Assembly: GCF_001931485.1 (NCBI RefSeq)
Contig: NZ_MSDV01000075.1
Span: 124,001 to 188,000, forward strand
Direction of reading: 5' to 3'
DNA length: 64,000 bases
DNA from: Burkholderia sp. SRS-W-2-2016
GTDB lineage: Bacteria > Pseudomonadota > Gammaproteobacteria > Burkholderiales > Burkholderiaceae
Shown: piece after piece, positions 6,312 through 16,162 of the stretch
Layout: each line of letters opens with the position of its first letter
How positions within the stretch are numbered: position 1 is the stretch's first letter
Notes under the pieces: model-generated
Seen by the model: the letters and a program-made list of their open reading frames with translations, nothing else
What the model was told of the DNA's origin: nothing
Database searches by the model: none
Program-made: the position numbers and the translations under genes

Positions 6312-8738
6312 CCTAATGAGTGGTTAGAGACTACGCATATAAGGCGGCGATTGCGGGATGTCTCGATGTTCGGATCGCCACGATAGGGGCTCCGTCGCCG
6401 ATGCGCAGTCGATCGGCGACAGCCTTAAGCTGTGCCCCGCATGAAAGATCGAATCCTCTATATCCCGCTCGCGGACTGACGTCTTCAGTGAGTGCAAGGA
6501 CAATTTGCACCTCGCTCCCCTCTTGCGCTGATACTTCAGGAGAGTCGGGGGCGGCGTCTGAATTGCGGACCCGGGTGAGCGCCCAAACCGAGGCGACGAA
6601 ACTCGGTTGGATGCGTCGCATGATCACAACCCAGCTAGCACTTGTTGTCTCCAACCGCTCACCGGGATTGATACACACCACGCGCGTGAGAGTGCCGAGA
6701 GCCGACCCAAGCGTGCGCCGCCCGAAGCAGATACGCCGGCTGCACTACCAGACGAACCGCGAACGGCGAATATAAGTAACGGGCTACGAAAAAATCGTCC
6801 TCAGGTGTGCCAGACAGCGTGGGCCAATGCTGGTCCGCGGATTAAGTTTGACCGCCTTGTCGCTTGCCCCCATTCCGTCCTAGGCGCTAAAACACATTCA
6901 CCGCCGTCCACTGGTGTGCGGCCAATGTCTGCGTTGCCGCATTGCGCGTGGGGCAGGCGTGCCGACGATGCCGAGGTTTCGGCTCGGCAATTTGGGGTAG
7001 CTCGGGGCACGTGCGTCATCTCCCTAACCACGTGAGAAGTTAGCAGCGAGCGATTCGAGCCGACCAGCCCGCCCAATCGGCGGCAGCGTTTGCTCCAATC
7101 CCACTGATTGCTCCGGCGTCGGCTCTTTCGCGCATCATTGCTCGGGCCCGAAGCCGCAGTCTTGCAAGTTTCTCTCAACCCGGCGATGGCTAATGCACCG
7201 CGATGCAACCTGGCAAGCGGTCTCTGTCCGTGCCGCTCGAAATCCTCGCACCAGGAATCTGTTGTGCGTTGGTCCTTCCAGAAACCCGGTCCACCCGACA
7301 ATGCCGGGGCCGAGGCGACCTTGGTAACCCGCTGGCTCTCTCGGTGACCTCGACCACCTCCCCTCGCCTCGAGCGATGACCGGGAAATCAAGAGTACCGA
7401 TTTCAGGACGGTTAGCGGGACAGCGACAAATTCACCGCCGGGCCCCGCTGGAGTAACAAGTCCGGCCTTCGCGGTTTGCAAGAGCCGTTGCGATGACGGC
7501 AACCTCGACTGTCTGCGCAGAGGCGTCGTGCCTAAATCGTGTCCTTGGTCGGATTTTCAGAGCCGCGCCGGGGCCAGCGCAGCAGCCAGCATTCGTGGCC
7601 CTGAGCATTCGAAGCGACTTAGCACTGGTCGCCAACAAGTTCTAACTGAGTAACGAAGAAGCGTCACGATGCTGACCAACCCCGAAACCGGTGCGGTGAG
7701 TACGCCCTCACAGGCCCCTGTTGGATTAGATCAAGGCCCATGTTCGATCAAGGTGATAGCGGGAGGGCTGCCGTATCCGGGCTCGTTTCGGTAGTAAGGC
7801 AACCACCTCGATCGCGGCAGATGCAGAGCGCTACATCGACCCTCGCTCGGTTACCGCTCCGCAATCCCCCCAAGCGATGACGTGCCCAATGCGGACCACG
7901 CGTTCAACTGCCGCCATTCATCAACGCCTGACCCCGGCCGATCCTTCTAAAAAATTCAACCAGCGTCCGTCGCGCGACTGGCGTGTTGAAGAGTGGAGAT
8001 AGTCATCTTGGATGAGTGCTAACGGGGCGCTGCACTAGCGGCCGCGCATCCTTCGTCGCTCGCGTTCGTGTCTGTCCGCACCTGTCATCTCCTCGCACGT
8101 CAGCTTCTCTCCAACAAAGCGACCGCGACCATTGCCACATTATCTCCGGCGAGCGGTGCCCGATGTTGGAAGAAAGAAGAGAGGGGAGGGAATCTGCGCC
8201 TGGCATCCATTGAGCACCGTCGTCCACATCGCGCCCCATCGCAAACATCCCACTGGCCATGGCTCGACTAAAAAAACTCCACCGCATGCTGACTAGCTCA
8301 GTCGCAAGACAGTGTCACCTAAGACAAGCATGCTCGGCATTTACAGCGATGACCTCAAACCAATAATTGGGGACATAACAAATAACCTTCATTCCCGCCG
8401 TTACAGGCACAGATTGACCCCACGTTCCCGCTTTGCAGCGCAATAACGCTCTATCCAACCGAATCTGCCTATTTTTTCGCCGTGAAACATCAAAGAACAT
8501 CAGAATTCCCCGCCAACCTCATGTTTTTATGCGTCTTTTATGAATTCGGAGAGGAATGTTTCACGAAAAAGGGCAGTATCTACCCAAAAATCGGGCTCAC
8601 TTCGACAAACTCGGGCCTCAAGTGCGCTTTATCGCCCACGGCTACGCAACCCGTAGCATTCAATACGTAATTTGTAGCGAATAACCGAACGCCTCAAAAA
8701 TCGCGTCTTTTACCGTATCTCGCAGCCCACTCGCCCGC
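6312..8738. other. Gene-free 2.4-kb stretch
   Basis: Open frames here (for example 6331-6681 and 6801-7502 on the minus strand) lack ribosome sites, recognisable domains and the third-position GC bias of neighbouring genes, so I call none. Base composition is less GC-rich than flanking genes, and markedly so after 8290. The only structure I see is the inverted repeat at 8481-8565 and a small hairpin, GCTAC/GTAGC, at 8641-8657. It may be decayed genes or a buffer beside the centromere. Confidence 0.5.
8481..8565. repeat. Inverted CGTGAAACAT / ATGTTTCACG pair
   Basis: CGTGAAACAT (8481-8490) and its exact complement ATGTTTCACG (8556-8565) are 65 bp apart. Each resembles a half of the common chromosomal parS sequence TGTTTCACGTGAAACA, but the halves are separated and in the outward order, so they do not form a normal site. 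Function unknown. Confidence 0.35.
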
Positions 8739-10859
8739 TTATTTCCCAACTCCTGCTTCCCCACAAACCTCGCCCCGCAGATCGACCTGATCGATGTCCT
8801 CATGCAGGATCCGCCGGATCTCGAGAATCGCCTGCGGCGTTTCCTGCACGCTATGCCCGGCCACGATCACCTTCTCCGAAAGCGCGCCCGCGAGATGCGC
8901 GCTGCGGAACGGAACCACACCGTCGTTGGAATCTTCGAGCGGTCCGTTCTCGCGGCGTCGCGCGATGATCGAGTGGAAGCACACCTGCGGACTGATCGGC
9001 AGCTGCGACGTCGCGCGAATCATCGGATCGCTCTCGCGCAATTGTTCGATGCTGTTCGGCACATGCAGGGTCTTGCCCTGCGAATCGATGTCGGTCGCGG
9101 TCTGCAGCACGTCCTCGATTTCATTGAGCAGCGCGAGCGGCAAGCGAACAAGGTTCGCGGCCCAACGCGACAGACGGTTGCTCGCGAACGGCGTGCCCCG
9201 ATGCGGCGCGGCGATGAAGATCGCGCGTTCGACCTGCGGCATCGGCGTAAAGCTCAGCAGTCGATTGAGCCGCTCTTCCTCGCGATCGATGTCCGCCCCT
9301 TCCGGCACGTACGCGTCCTTGAACGCACCCCACAGTTCGTCGCCGGAACTCGACACCAGCAGTCGCGCCAACACCCCACCCATGCTGTGCCCGATCAGCA
9401 CCATCCCGTGCGACGCAGGTGCCGAGCCATACGGATCGAAGTGCGCGAGCGTCTGTTGCGCGGCGCGCCGGATGCGCGCGAGGTTGACCAGAATCGGTAC
9501 GTTGGTGGGATAGTAGACCTGCCAGACCTGGAAATGCTGGCGCAATACTTCGTCGCCCTGAATTTCGTTGGCGACGTTGACCCATGCCTCCGGGCTGCTC
9601 GCGAGACCGTGCAGCATCAGGATGATCCGGCGATTCGGGTCGTACGGCTGCATCATGTAGATGCGCGGACTGTCGATTCCGCGCGCGCGCCCGAACAACG
9701 TGCGCAGCGACTGACCGGCGAAGCCCGAGCGCGCGAGCCAGATTCCGTAGCCCGCGCTGAAGTTCGCCGCGAGCGGCACGGTCTGGCCATGCCGTTGCAC
9801 GCTCTCTTCGCGATACGGATCGTAGACCGACAGCACGACGCCGTGCGACGCGAGCACCTGTTCGAGCGAGTCTTCGTTGAAGCCGATCAATGCGGTCACG
9901 TTGGGCGACGGCATTTCGCTGAAAAACTGCGTCACCTGCGCGGGACGCTTCGGCCGCGCACCGCCGCGCGGCGACATGCCAGCAGCTGCGGCCGGTGCAC
10001 CTGTGCCGGCGCGGTTATCGCCGCCGCTTGCACCAACGCCGGCGGCGGCCGACGCATCGGCGCCGACCTCGCTGCGCTCCGCGTCCGCCGCATCACCATC
10101 GACCTCGCCAGCTTGTCCGGGCGGCGGCACGTTCATGACCGCAACGAGTTCCGCGCCAAGGCCATCGCGCCGGTAGATGCTGCGGATTCCCGCGAACGAA
10201 AGCCGCGATGCGGGAATCACCTCGCGCGGCTCGCGCACACCCTCCGGCAAACGCACCCGGCTCAGATCGATATGGATGCTCCAGCCCGCGATCAACTGCG
10301 TGCCCGGCTCGTCGCTGCCGGCATCGGTGTGCAGCGCGCCATGCACGAACAGCGCTCGCGCGAGTTCCTGCGCCGCATAGTTATAGTAGTCGCGCACCTG
10401 GGTCTGCCGATCCTCGAACGCGCGCTCTCCGGCGGTGCGTTGACCGAGGAACAGGAACGCATAGGAAAACCGCACGGCTCTAAGCCACAGATCGAATTGC
10501 GCGTCGCTCCATTCGGTCGCATTGGCCGGCGTGTTGTTAATGGCCATCTGCAGCGACAACTCGGCGAGGCTCGCGAGCCGGCGATCGGTGTTGATCGCGC
10601 CGAGGTTCGAAATCCTATCGATACAGTCGAGCGGCGCGCGCTGACAGGTGTTCTCGTCGAGCGCGGCGACATGCAACGTGTCGCGCGTTGCCGCGCTCAA
10701 CCGGCCGGTCGACAGAATATCGCCGCGCCGCATCGCGATGTACTGCTCGGGGCCGAGCGAGCTGACCGTCACCATCGCGCAACCGGATAGCAGACTGAGT
10801 GCGAGTAGTGCGAGCGTCAGACCGCGAGAAATCCATAACGGGTGCGGGCGCGTCATCAT
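8739..10859 (-). CDS. Lipoprotein alpha/beta hydrolase (lipase/esterase-like)
   Basis: This 706-residue protein is predicted to be an envelope-anchored serine hydrolase. A lipoprotein signal (LALLALSLLSGC, modified Cys about 27) follows the start. A long N-terminal part of unknown function (to about 245) is joined through an Ala/Gly-rich linker (about 247-300) to an alpha/beta hydrolase domain. There MLHGLASSPEAW gives the oxyanion region, GHSMGG (about 490-495) the nucleophilic Ser, and SNDGVVP and GHSVQ the likely Asp and His. Two adjacent ATGs (10859 and 10856) follow GGGAG by seven bases; the open frame reaches 10904 without a better site. It stands alone, with over 1 kb of non-coding DNA upstream. 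The substrate (lipid, ester or peptidoglycan-linked acyl group) cannot be told from sequence. Confidence 0.75.
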   Translation of the reverse strand: MMTRPHPLWISRGLTLALLALSLLSGCAMVTVSSLGPEQYIAMRRGDILSTGRLSAATRDTLHVAALDENTCQRAPLDCIDRISNLGAINTDRRLASLAELSLQMAINNTPANATEWSDAQFDLWLRAVRFSYAFLFLGQRTAGERAFEDRQTQVRDYYNYAAQELARALFVHGALHTDAGSDEPGTQLIAGWSIHIDLSRVRLPEGVREPREVIPASRLSFAGIRSIYRRDGLGAELVAVMNVPPPGQAGEVDGDAADAERSEVGADASAAAGVGASGGDNRAGTGAPAAAAGMSPRGGARPKRPAQVTQFFSEMPSPNVTALIGFNEDSLEQVLASHGVVLSVYDPYREESVQRHGQTVPLAANFSAGYGIWLARSGFAGQSLRTLFGRARGIDSPRIYMMQPYDPNRRIILMLHGLASSPEAWVNVANEIQGDEVLRQHFQVWQVYYPTNVPILVNLARIRRAAQQTLAHFDPYGSAPASHGMVLIGHSMGGVLARLLVSSSGDELWGAFKDAYVPEGADIDREEERLNRLLSFTPMPQVERAIFIAAPHRGTPFASNRLSRWAANLVRLPLALLNEIEDVLQTATDIDSQGKTLHVPNSIEQLRESDPMIRATSQLPISPQVCFHSIIARRRENGPLEDSNDGVVPFRSAHLAGALSEKVIVAGHSVQETPQAILEIRRILHEDIDQVDLRGEVCGEAGVGK

Positions 10860-11999
10860 GCGGCGGCTCCCGTCACGCGACGCGGTGTCCGGCGAGCAGC
10901 GCATGGTTCGGTCGTACCCATTGGCGTGCAGTCAGTCATCGTGCTGTGGACCGTTGTCATCGCTGAATGACCGAAAGAACCCGCCGACTGCGCGCAGGTC
11001 TGCGTGGCCGGCTGACTGTGGCGCGGCTGCGGCCGGCGACCGTCCCGCGCCGATTCGACTGACTCGCCGCAGCCCGCCGTGTGGGACCAGGGAGTCCAAA
11101 GGAATTGATCGATTCGCCGAGTACTGTACGCGTGGCCAATTGCTTGCGCAAGGACAGCAAAGGCGGGCGACATGGATCGAATGCCGGATGAAAGATTGCC
11201 GAGTGGCAATTTAACTTTGCTCGCCATAGGCGAAACGCAATTCCTTTAAACATATAGCAATTACCGGCTCGAAGCCGCTGCTTAGGAAACCGGAATAGCC
11301 ATACCTGTCTTTTTGACAATGCAAGTCAAAAAACATGGAATAAATCGGCTTCCGTTGGTTGGCACCCAAAGCAATTGACGGCGTGTGCATTGATCGGCCA
11401 TCATGCCGCTAATGAACTTTGCGAGGGGACGGTGACGTACACGTGACACGAGTGCTCCGCTTATTGATGTCGTTGCGATACCGCTTATCGAAGCTTAAGC
11501 GGGCTGACTGTCCGTGCAGTGCGAACAACGGATCGTCCGCATGACCGGATGCCTGATAAGCGGAGTCGGAATGCCAATACGCGTATTGCCGTTGCAGTCA
11601 TTGTCTTTTAACCCAAATAGCTAATCCTCTGAGTCGTTGTCCGGAGCGCAAGTGGCCTGCCAGTTCGACTGGTTACGCCAACGAACAAGGAATGAATCTG
11701 GAACACGAGGAACCAGCATGAAAACACAGCTCCGCGCTGCGCAAGTCCCAACCGGCAAATCACCGTAACTGCCAACACAAGCCTTTGATCGATCGACGGT
11801 GCCGGGATGATAAGAGGGCGCAGGCAAGCCCCTGAATCGGACTGGCTTTGGATGTTGCAGCGAAGGCGCTCAAGGCGCCGCTGCAACGGAACCCTATGAA
11901 GTCCTGAGCAACCTGTAAAGCGACGTCGGTGCGCAACCGTCAGGTGCAGTGCTGCCGCGCGTACGACCCGGGTTGCGTCAGTAGTCAGCCGAGAACGTC
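10860..11999. other. 1.1-kb intergenic region with repeated CCGCTTAT boxes
   Basis: No credible gene is seen between the hydrolase and the divergent efflux operon. Short boxes recur at 11457-11464 (CCGCTTAT), 11481-11487 with 11496-11502 (CCGCTTA ... TAAGCGG, an inverted pair) and 11556-11563 (ATAAGCGG). They could be operators for a regulator outside the window. Nothing else stands out. Confidence 0.35.
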
Positions 12000-13106
12000 A
12001 TGAATGCAAACCGCTCCGCTGCAGCGCCGGTTCCCCGACTGGCCGGCGCCGCATTGCTCTGTTGTGTAGTTGCGCTGTCGCTGGCCGCGTGCCAACGCCA
12101 GACCGAAACGGTGAACGCCGATACGCGGCCGGCCGTGCAGCTGACCCGGCTCGAACCCGCCGATGCTTCGGCGATCCGCATTTTCACCGGCCGCGTCGAA
12201 CAGACCAGCATTTCGCCGCTCGCATTCGAAGTGCCCGGACGAGTCGTGCAGATCGCCGTGCTCGAAGGCGCGGCGGTCAAACGCGGTCAACTGATCGCGC
12301 GGATCGATGAGGAACCCTACACGCTGCAACTGCAACGCGCGAACGCGCAGTACCAGCAGCTCGCCGACAACCTGAAGCGTCAGGCGATATTGCGCAAGGA
12401 CGGGATTCTGTCGCAGGCGGCTTATGACCAGTTGTCCGCAGCCACCGACGCCGCGCGCGCGGCGCGCGATCTGGCGAGCCGCGATCTGCGCAACACCCGG
12501 CTGGTCGCGCCGTTCGACGGCCGGGTCGCTCGCCGCAACATCGAAGTCCAGCAGATGGTGCAGGCGGGCGCGCCGGCGTTCAATTTCGAAAACGTCGGCC
12601 GCGTCGATATCGGCGTCGATCTTCCGCAGAGCATCGCCGAGCGCTTGCTGGTCGACAAGACGCTGCGTGCCGAAGCCTGGCTGCCCGAGCGGCCCTCTGC
12701 GCGCTTTCCGCTGGTGTTCCGCGAACGGACCACGCAGAGCACGCCGACTTCCGGCGGCTACCGGCTGGTGTTCTCGGTGCAGGGACAGCAAAGCGCGTTG
12801 CTGTTCCCCGGCATGGCGTTGCGCGTGCAGATTTCCGATACCGCGCGCCAGGTCGCGCAGCGCGAGAACAGCTACTACGCGATTCCGATCGCCGCGGTGT
12901 CGATCGGCGCCGACGGTCAGCGCAGTCTGTGGCGCTACGATGCCGCGTCCGGTCGCGTGCACGCGGTGCCGGTCAACGTGCGCGAAATCCGCAACGACGA
13001 CGCGGTCGTCAGCGGTGCGGTGGCGGAGGGCGACCGCGTGGTGGCAGGCGGCTCGCAGTTCATGAAAGAGGGAATGGCAGTCCGTCCGATGGATGCACCT
13101 CAATGA
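12000..13106 (+). CDS. RND efflux periplasmic adaptor (membrane fusion protein)
   Basis: This 368-residue lipoprotein should bridge the inner-membrane pump and the outer-membrane channel encoded next. It has a lipobox ending LSLAAC near residue 30, a barrel-sandwich (lipoyl-like) half EVPGRVVQIAVLEGAAVKRG around 80-100, a coiled hairpin around 110-160 rich in Gln/Ala/Arg, the second lipoyl half with LVAPFDGRVARR, then beta-barrel and membrane-proximal domains. The family is HlyD/AcrA-like. The gene ends in ATGA shared with the RND gene, showing translational coupling. No regulator is adjacent. Substrates cannot be predicted. Confidence 0.9.
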   Translation: MNANRSAAAPVPRLAGAALLCCVVALSLAACQRQTETVNADTRPAVQLTRLEPADASAIRIFTGRVEQTSISPLAFEVPGRVVQIAVLEGAAVKRGQLIARIDEEPYTLQLQRANAQYQQLADNLKRQAILRKDGILSQAAYDQLSAATDAARAARDLASRDLRNTRLVAPFDGRVARRNIEVQQMVQAGAPAFNFENVGRVDIGVDLPQSIAERLLVDKTLRAEAWLPERPSARFPLVFRERTTQSTPTSGGYRLVFSVQGQQSALLFPGMALRVQISDTARQVAQRENSYYAIPIAAVSIGADGQRSLWRYDAASGRVHAVPVNVREIRNDDAVVSGAVAEGDRVVAGGSQFMKEGMAVRPMDAPQ

Positions 13107-16100
13107 ACCTCGCGCGCCCTCTTATCGAAAAGCCGCTGATCGCGTGGGTGCTGACGCTGATCTCGCTGTTGGGAGGCATCTTCGCGTACTACAACATTGG
13201 CCGGCTCGAAGACCCGAAGTTCACGATCAAGACCGCGGTCGTCGTCTCGCTCTATCCGGGTGCGAGCGCGCACGAGGTCGAGCAGGAAGTGACTGACCGG
13301 ATCGAAAGCGCGATCCAGCAGATGCCTCAGGTCGAAAAGCTGACTTCGCGTTCGACGCCGGGTTACTCGGAAGTACGCGTGCAGATTCGCGACCAGTACA
13401 CATCGGCACAACTGCCACAGGTGTGGGACGAGTTGCGCAAGACGGTGTCGGATGCGCAGGTCCGCTTGCCGCCGGGCGCCGGCCCGACCCTCGTGCTCGA
13501 CCGTTTCGGCGACGTCTACGGGATGTTCTATGCGCTGACCGGCGAAGGCTACACGCAGGCGCAACTGTATGAATATGCGCGCGAGTTGCGCCGCCAGTTG
13601 CTGACGCTCGACGACGTGTCCGACATCGTGATCGCCGGCAACCAGCAGGAGCAGATTTCGGTCGACGTCGACCAGTCGCAACTGATCGCCAACAATCTGT
13701 CCACCGACGATCTCGCGCAGACGCTGTTCCTGCAAAACGAGGTACGTCCCGCGGGCCGCGAACGCGTTGGCGATCTGTCGTTGCGGATCGCGCCGACCGG
13801 TTCGCTCGATTCGTTGCAGGCGATCCGCTCGCTGCCGGTCGGCAATGCGGGCGGACCGCTGCTGCTCGGCGACATCGCGCGCGTGAGCCACGGTTACGCG
13901 ACGATTCCGAATCAGGTGATTCACTACAACGGGCAGCCGGCGGTCACGATCGGCATCAGCGCGAGACCGCGCGTGAACGTGGTGCGCGTCGGCGAGGAGA
14001 TCAAGGCGAGGCTCGTCGAACTGGAGCGCGATCGCCCGATCGGCATGAAGCTTCATTCGCTCTACGATCAGCCGCAGGTCGTCGACGAGAGCGTGCGAGG
14101 GTTCATCTTCGACGTGTTCCTTTCCGTGGCGATCGTCGGTGTCGCGCTGGGTATCGCACTCGGCTGGCGCGCGGGTGTCGTGCTCGGCGTCGAGCTGTTC
14201 CTGTCGATCCTCGGTACGCTGCTGGTCATGTACGCGGCGGGCATCGAGCTGCAGCGTATCTCGCTCGGCGCGCTGATCATCGTGATGGGGATGCTGACCG
14301 ACAACAGCATCGTGGTGGTCGAGGGCATGCTCGTGAAGGTCCAGCGGGGCATGTCGCATCTGCAGGCGGCGACCGAAATTCTTAAGCAGAGCCAATGGTT
14401 GCTGCTCGCGTCGACCATCGTGGGGATTCTGGCTTTCTCGGGCATCGGCCTGTCGCCGGATTCGGTCGGGGAATTCTGCGCGTCGCTGTTCGCGGTGGCG
14501 GCGATTTCGCTGCTATTTAGCTGGGTGATCGCCATCGCGCTGACGCCGCTGTTCGGCACGTATCTGTTCAAGCCCGCGGACATCATCGATGAAGACCCGT
14601 TCAAGTCGAAGCTGTACAAGCGCTATGGCGAGCTGCTGTCGTGGGTTACCCGCCGCCGCGTGATCGTCGTGATCGGCCTCGTCGCGATGACGGGGCTCGC
14701 CGGCTGGGCGTTCCGTTTCGTAGAACAGAGCTTTTTCCCCGCGTCGACCACGCCGATCTTCTATGTCGATATGCGCCTGCCACGCGGCGCCGATATTCGC
14801 GCGGTCGTCGAAAAGAGCCGCGAAGTCGAGAAGGTGCTGCTCAAGCACGAAGACGTCACCAACGTGCAGACCTATATCGGCTCGGGCGCGACGCGTTTCT
14901 TCCTCGTCTACGATCCGGAGACGCGCGATCCGTCGTACGCGCAGTTCATCGTCGGCGCGAAGGATCAGAGCCTGATCGACCACATGCTGCCGGAAATCGA
15001 AGCGGATCTGAAGAAACGCTTCCCCGAACAGCACTGGACGGTCACGCGGCCGAACTTCGGTCCCGGCGGTGGCGCGGCCATTCAGGCGCGTTTCTCCGGA
15101 CCCGATCCGGCGGTGCTGCGCCGCCTGTCGCAGGAAGCGCAGAAGGTGCTGACCGCCGACGGCCGCATCATCGCGATTCGTGACGACTGGGAGAATCCGA
15201 TCAGTATCGTGCGGCCGGAATTCGACGAATCGCGCGCGCGTTCGCTCGGCGTCACGCGCCGGCAGGTCACCGACACGATGGCTTACGCGACCGAAGGTCT
15301 GCGCGCCGGCATCTATCGCGAAGGCGATCAACTGCTGCCGATCGTGTTGCGTTCGCCCGACTACACGCGTGGCGTTGCCGGTCTTCAGGACCTCCAGGTA
15401 TTCAGCGCGGGGTTGCGCCGTTACGTGCCGCTCGGCGATGTGGTGGGCGGCTTCACGGTCGGCACCGAGGAAGGCCAGATCGCGCGCGAGAACCGGATCC
15501 GCACGCTGACTGTGTCGGCCAATCCGGTCTATGGGCAGAACAGCGTCGACGCGTTCAACCGCATCCGCCCGGGGATCGAGAACATCAAGCTGCCACCCGG
15601 CTACAGCTTCGAATGGGGCGGCGAGCACGAATCGTCGACCCGTGCGCAGGAGAGCCTGTTCCGGCAGTTGCCGCTCGGCTTCATCGCGATGGCGCTGATC
15701 GTGCTGATGATGTTCGGGCGCCTGAAGCCCGCGCTCGTCGTGCTGCTCGTCGTGCCGATGTCGATCTGCGGGGTGACGCTCGGTCTGCTGCTGTTCCGCG
15801 GCGCATTCGGCTTCATGGCGCTGCTCGGGCTCCTGAGTTTGTTCGGGATGCTGATCAAGAACGGCGTGGTGCTCGTCGAGGAGATGGACAGCCAGATCGC
15901 CGCGGGCGTGCCGCGCATGCAGGCGGTGACCCAGGGCGCGATGAGCCGGCTGCGGCCGGTGGTCCTCGGCGGCGGCACGACGGCGCTCGGGATGGCACCA
16001 TTGTTATGGGATCCTTTCTTTAAGGACATGGCGATCACGATCATGGCGGGCCTCGCTTTTGCCACCGTGCTGACGCTGGTCGCGGTACCGGCGCTGTACT

Positions 16101-16162
16101 CGATGCTGTTTTCGATCAGGCAGTCGGAATGGGAGCCGGGCCAACACCCGGAGGCAAAATGA
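13103..16162 (+). CDS. RND efflux transporter, inner-membrane permease
   Basis: This 1019-residue proton-driven exporter has the AcrB-like layout: a first membrane helix (about 10-30), a large periplasmic loop with porter domains, membrane helices 2-6 near 330-540, a second periplasmic loop and six C-terminal helices. ATG 13103 overlaps the adaptor stop; the frame is open from 12929, but that part overlaps the adaptor gene. In helix 4 the usual Asp-Asp pair reads GMLTDNSIVVVEG, so the second Asp is Asn. The stop overlaps the outer-membrane gene start as ATGA (16159-16162). All three parts of a tripartite pump are thus in one coupled operon. Confidence 0.92.
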   Translation: MNLARPLIEKPLIAWVLTLISLLGGIFAYYNIGRLEDPKFTIKTAVVVSLYPGASAHEVEQEVTDRIESAIQQMPQVEKLTSRSTPGYSEVRVQIRDQYTSAQLPQVWDELRKTVSDAQVRLPPGAGPTLVLDRFGDVYGMFYALTGEGYTQAQLYEYARELRRQLLTLDDVSDIVIAGNQQEQISVDVDQSQLIANNLSTDDLAQTLFLQNEVRPAGRERVGDLSLRIAPTGSLDSLQAIRSLPVGNAGGPLLLGDIARVSHGYATIPNQVIHYNGQPAVTIGISARPRVNVVRVGEEIKARLVELERDRPIGMKLHSLYDQPQVVDESVRGFIFDVFLSVAIVGVALGIALGWRAGVVLGVELFLSILGTLLVMYAAGIELQRISLGALIIVMGMLTDNSIVVVEGMLVKVQRGMSHLQAATEILKQSQWLLLASTIVGILAFSGIGLSPDSVGEFCASLFAVAAISLLFSWVIAIALTPLFGTYLFKPADIIDEDPFKSKLYKRYGELLSWVTRRRVIVVIGLVAMTGLAGWAFRFVEQSFFPASTTPIFYVDMRLPRGADIRAVVEKSREVEKVLLKHEDVTNVQTYIGSGATRFFLVYDPETRDPSYAQFIVGAKDQSLIDHMLPEIEADLKKRFPEQHWTVTRPNFGPGGGAAIQARFSGPDPAVLRRLSQEAQKVLTADGRIIAIRDDWENPISIVRPEFDESRARSLGVTRRQVTDTMAYATEGLRAGIYREGDQLLPIVLRSPDYTRGVAGLQDLQVFSAGLRRYVPLGDVVGGFTVGTEEGQIARENRIRTLTVSANPVYGQNSVDAFNRIRPGIENIKLPPGYSFEWGGEHESSTRAQESLFRQLPLGFIAMALIVLMMFGRLKPALVVLLVVPMSICGVTLGLLLFRGAFGFMALLGLLSLFGMLIKNGVVLVEEMDSQIAAGVPRMQAVTQGAMSRLRPVVLGGGTTALGMAPLLWDPFFKDMAITIMAGLAFATVLTLVAVPALYSMLFSIRQSEWEPGQHPEAK

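Noticed and set aside
6331..6681. 116-codon leftward frame in the silent region
   Set aside because: It starts with GTG without a ribosome site and its composition is unlike its neighbours; no domain seen.
6801..7502. 233-codon leftward frame
   Set aside because: Ser/Arg/Gly-rich translation with no recognisable motif; likely chance in GC-rich DNA.
8481..8565. A true chromosomal-type parS
   Set aside because: The halves are 65 bp apart and face outward, so no intact 16-bp palindrome exists.
8802..10790. 662-codon rightward frame
   Set aside because: Antisense shadow of the hydrolase gene, His/Arg-rich.
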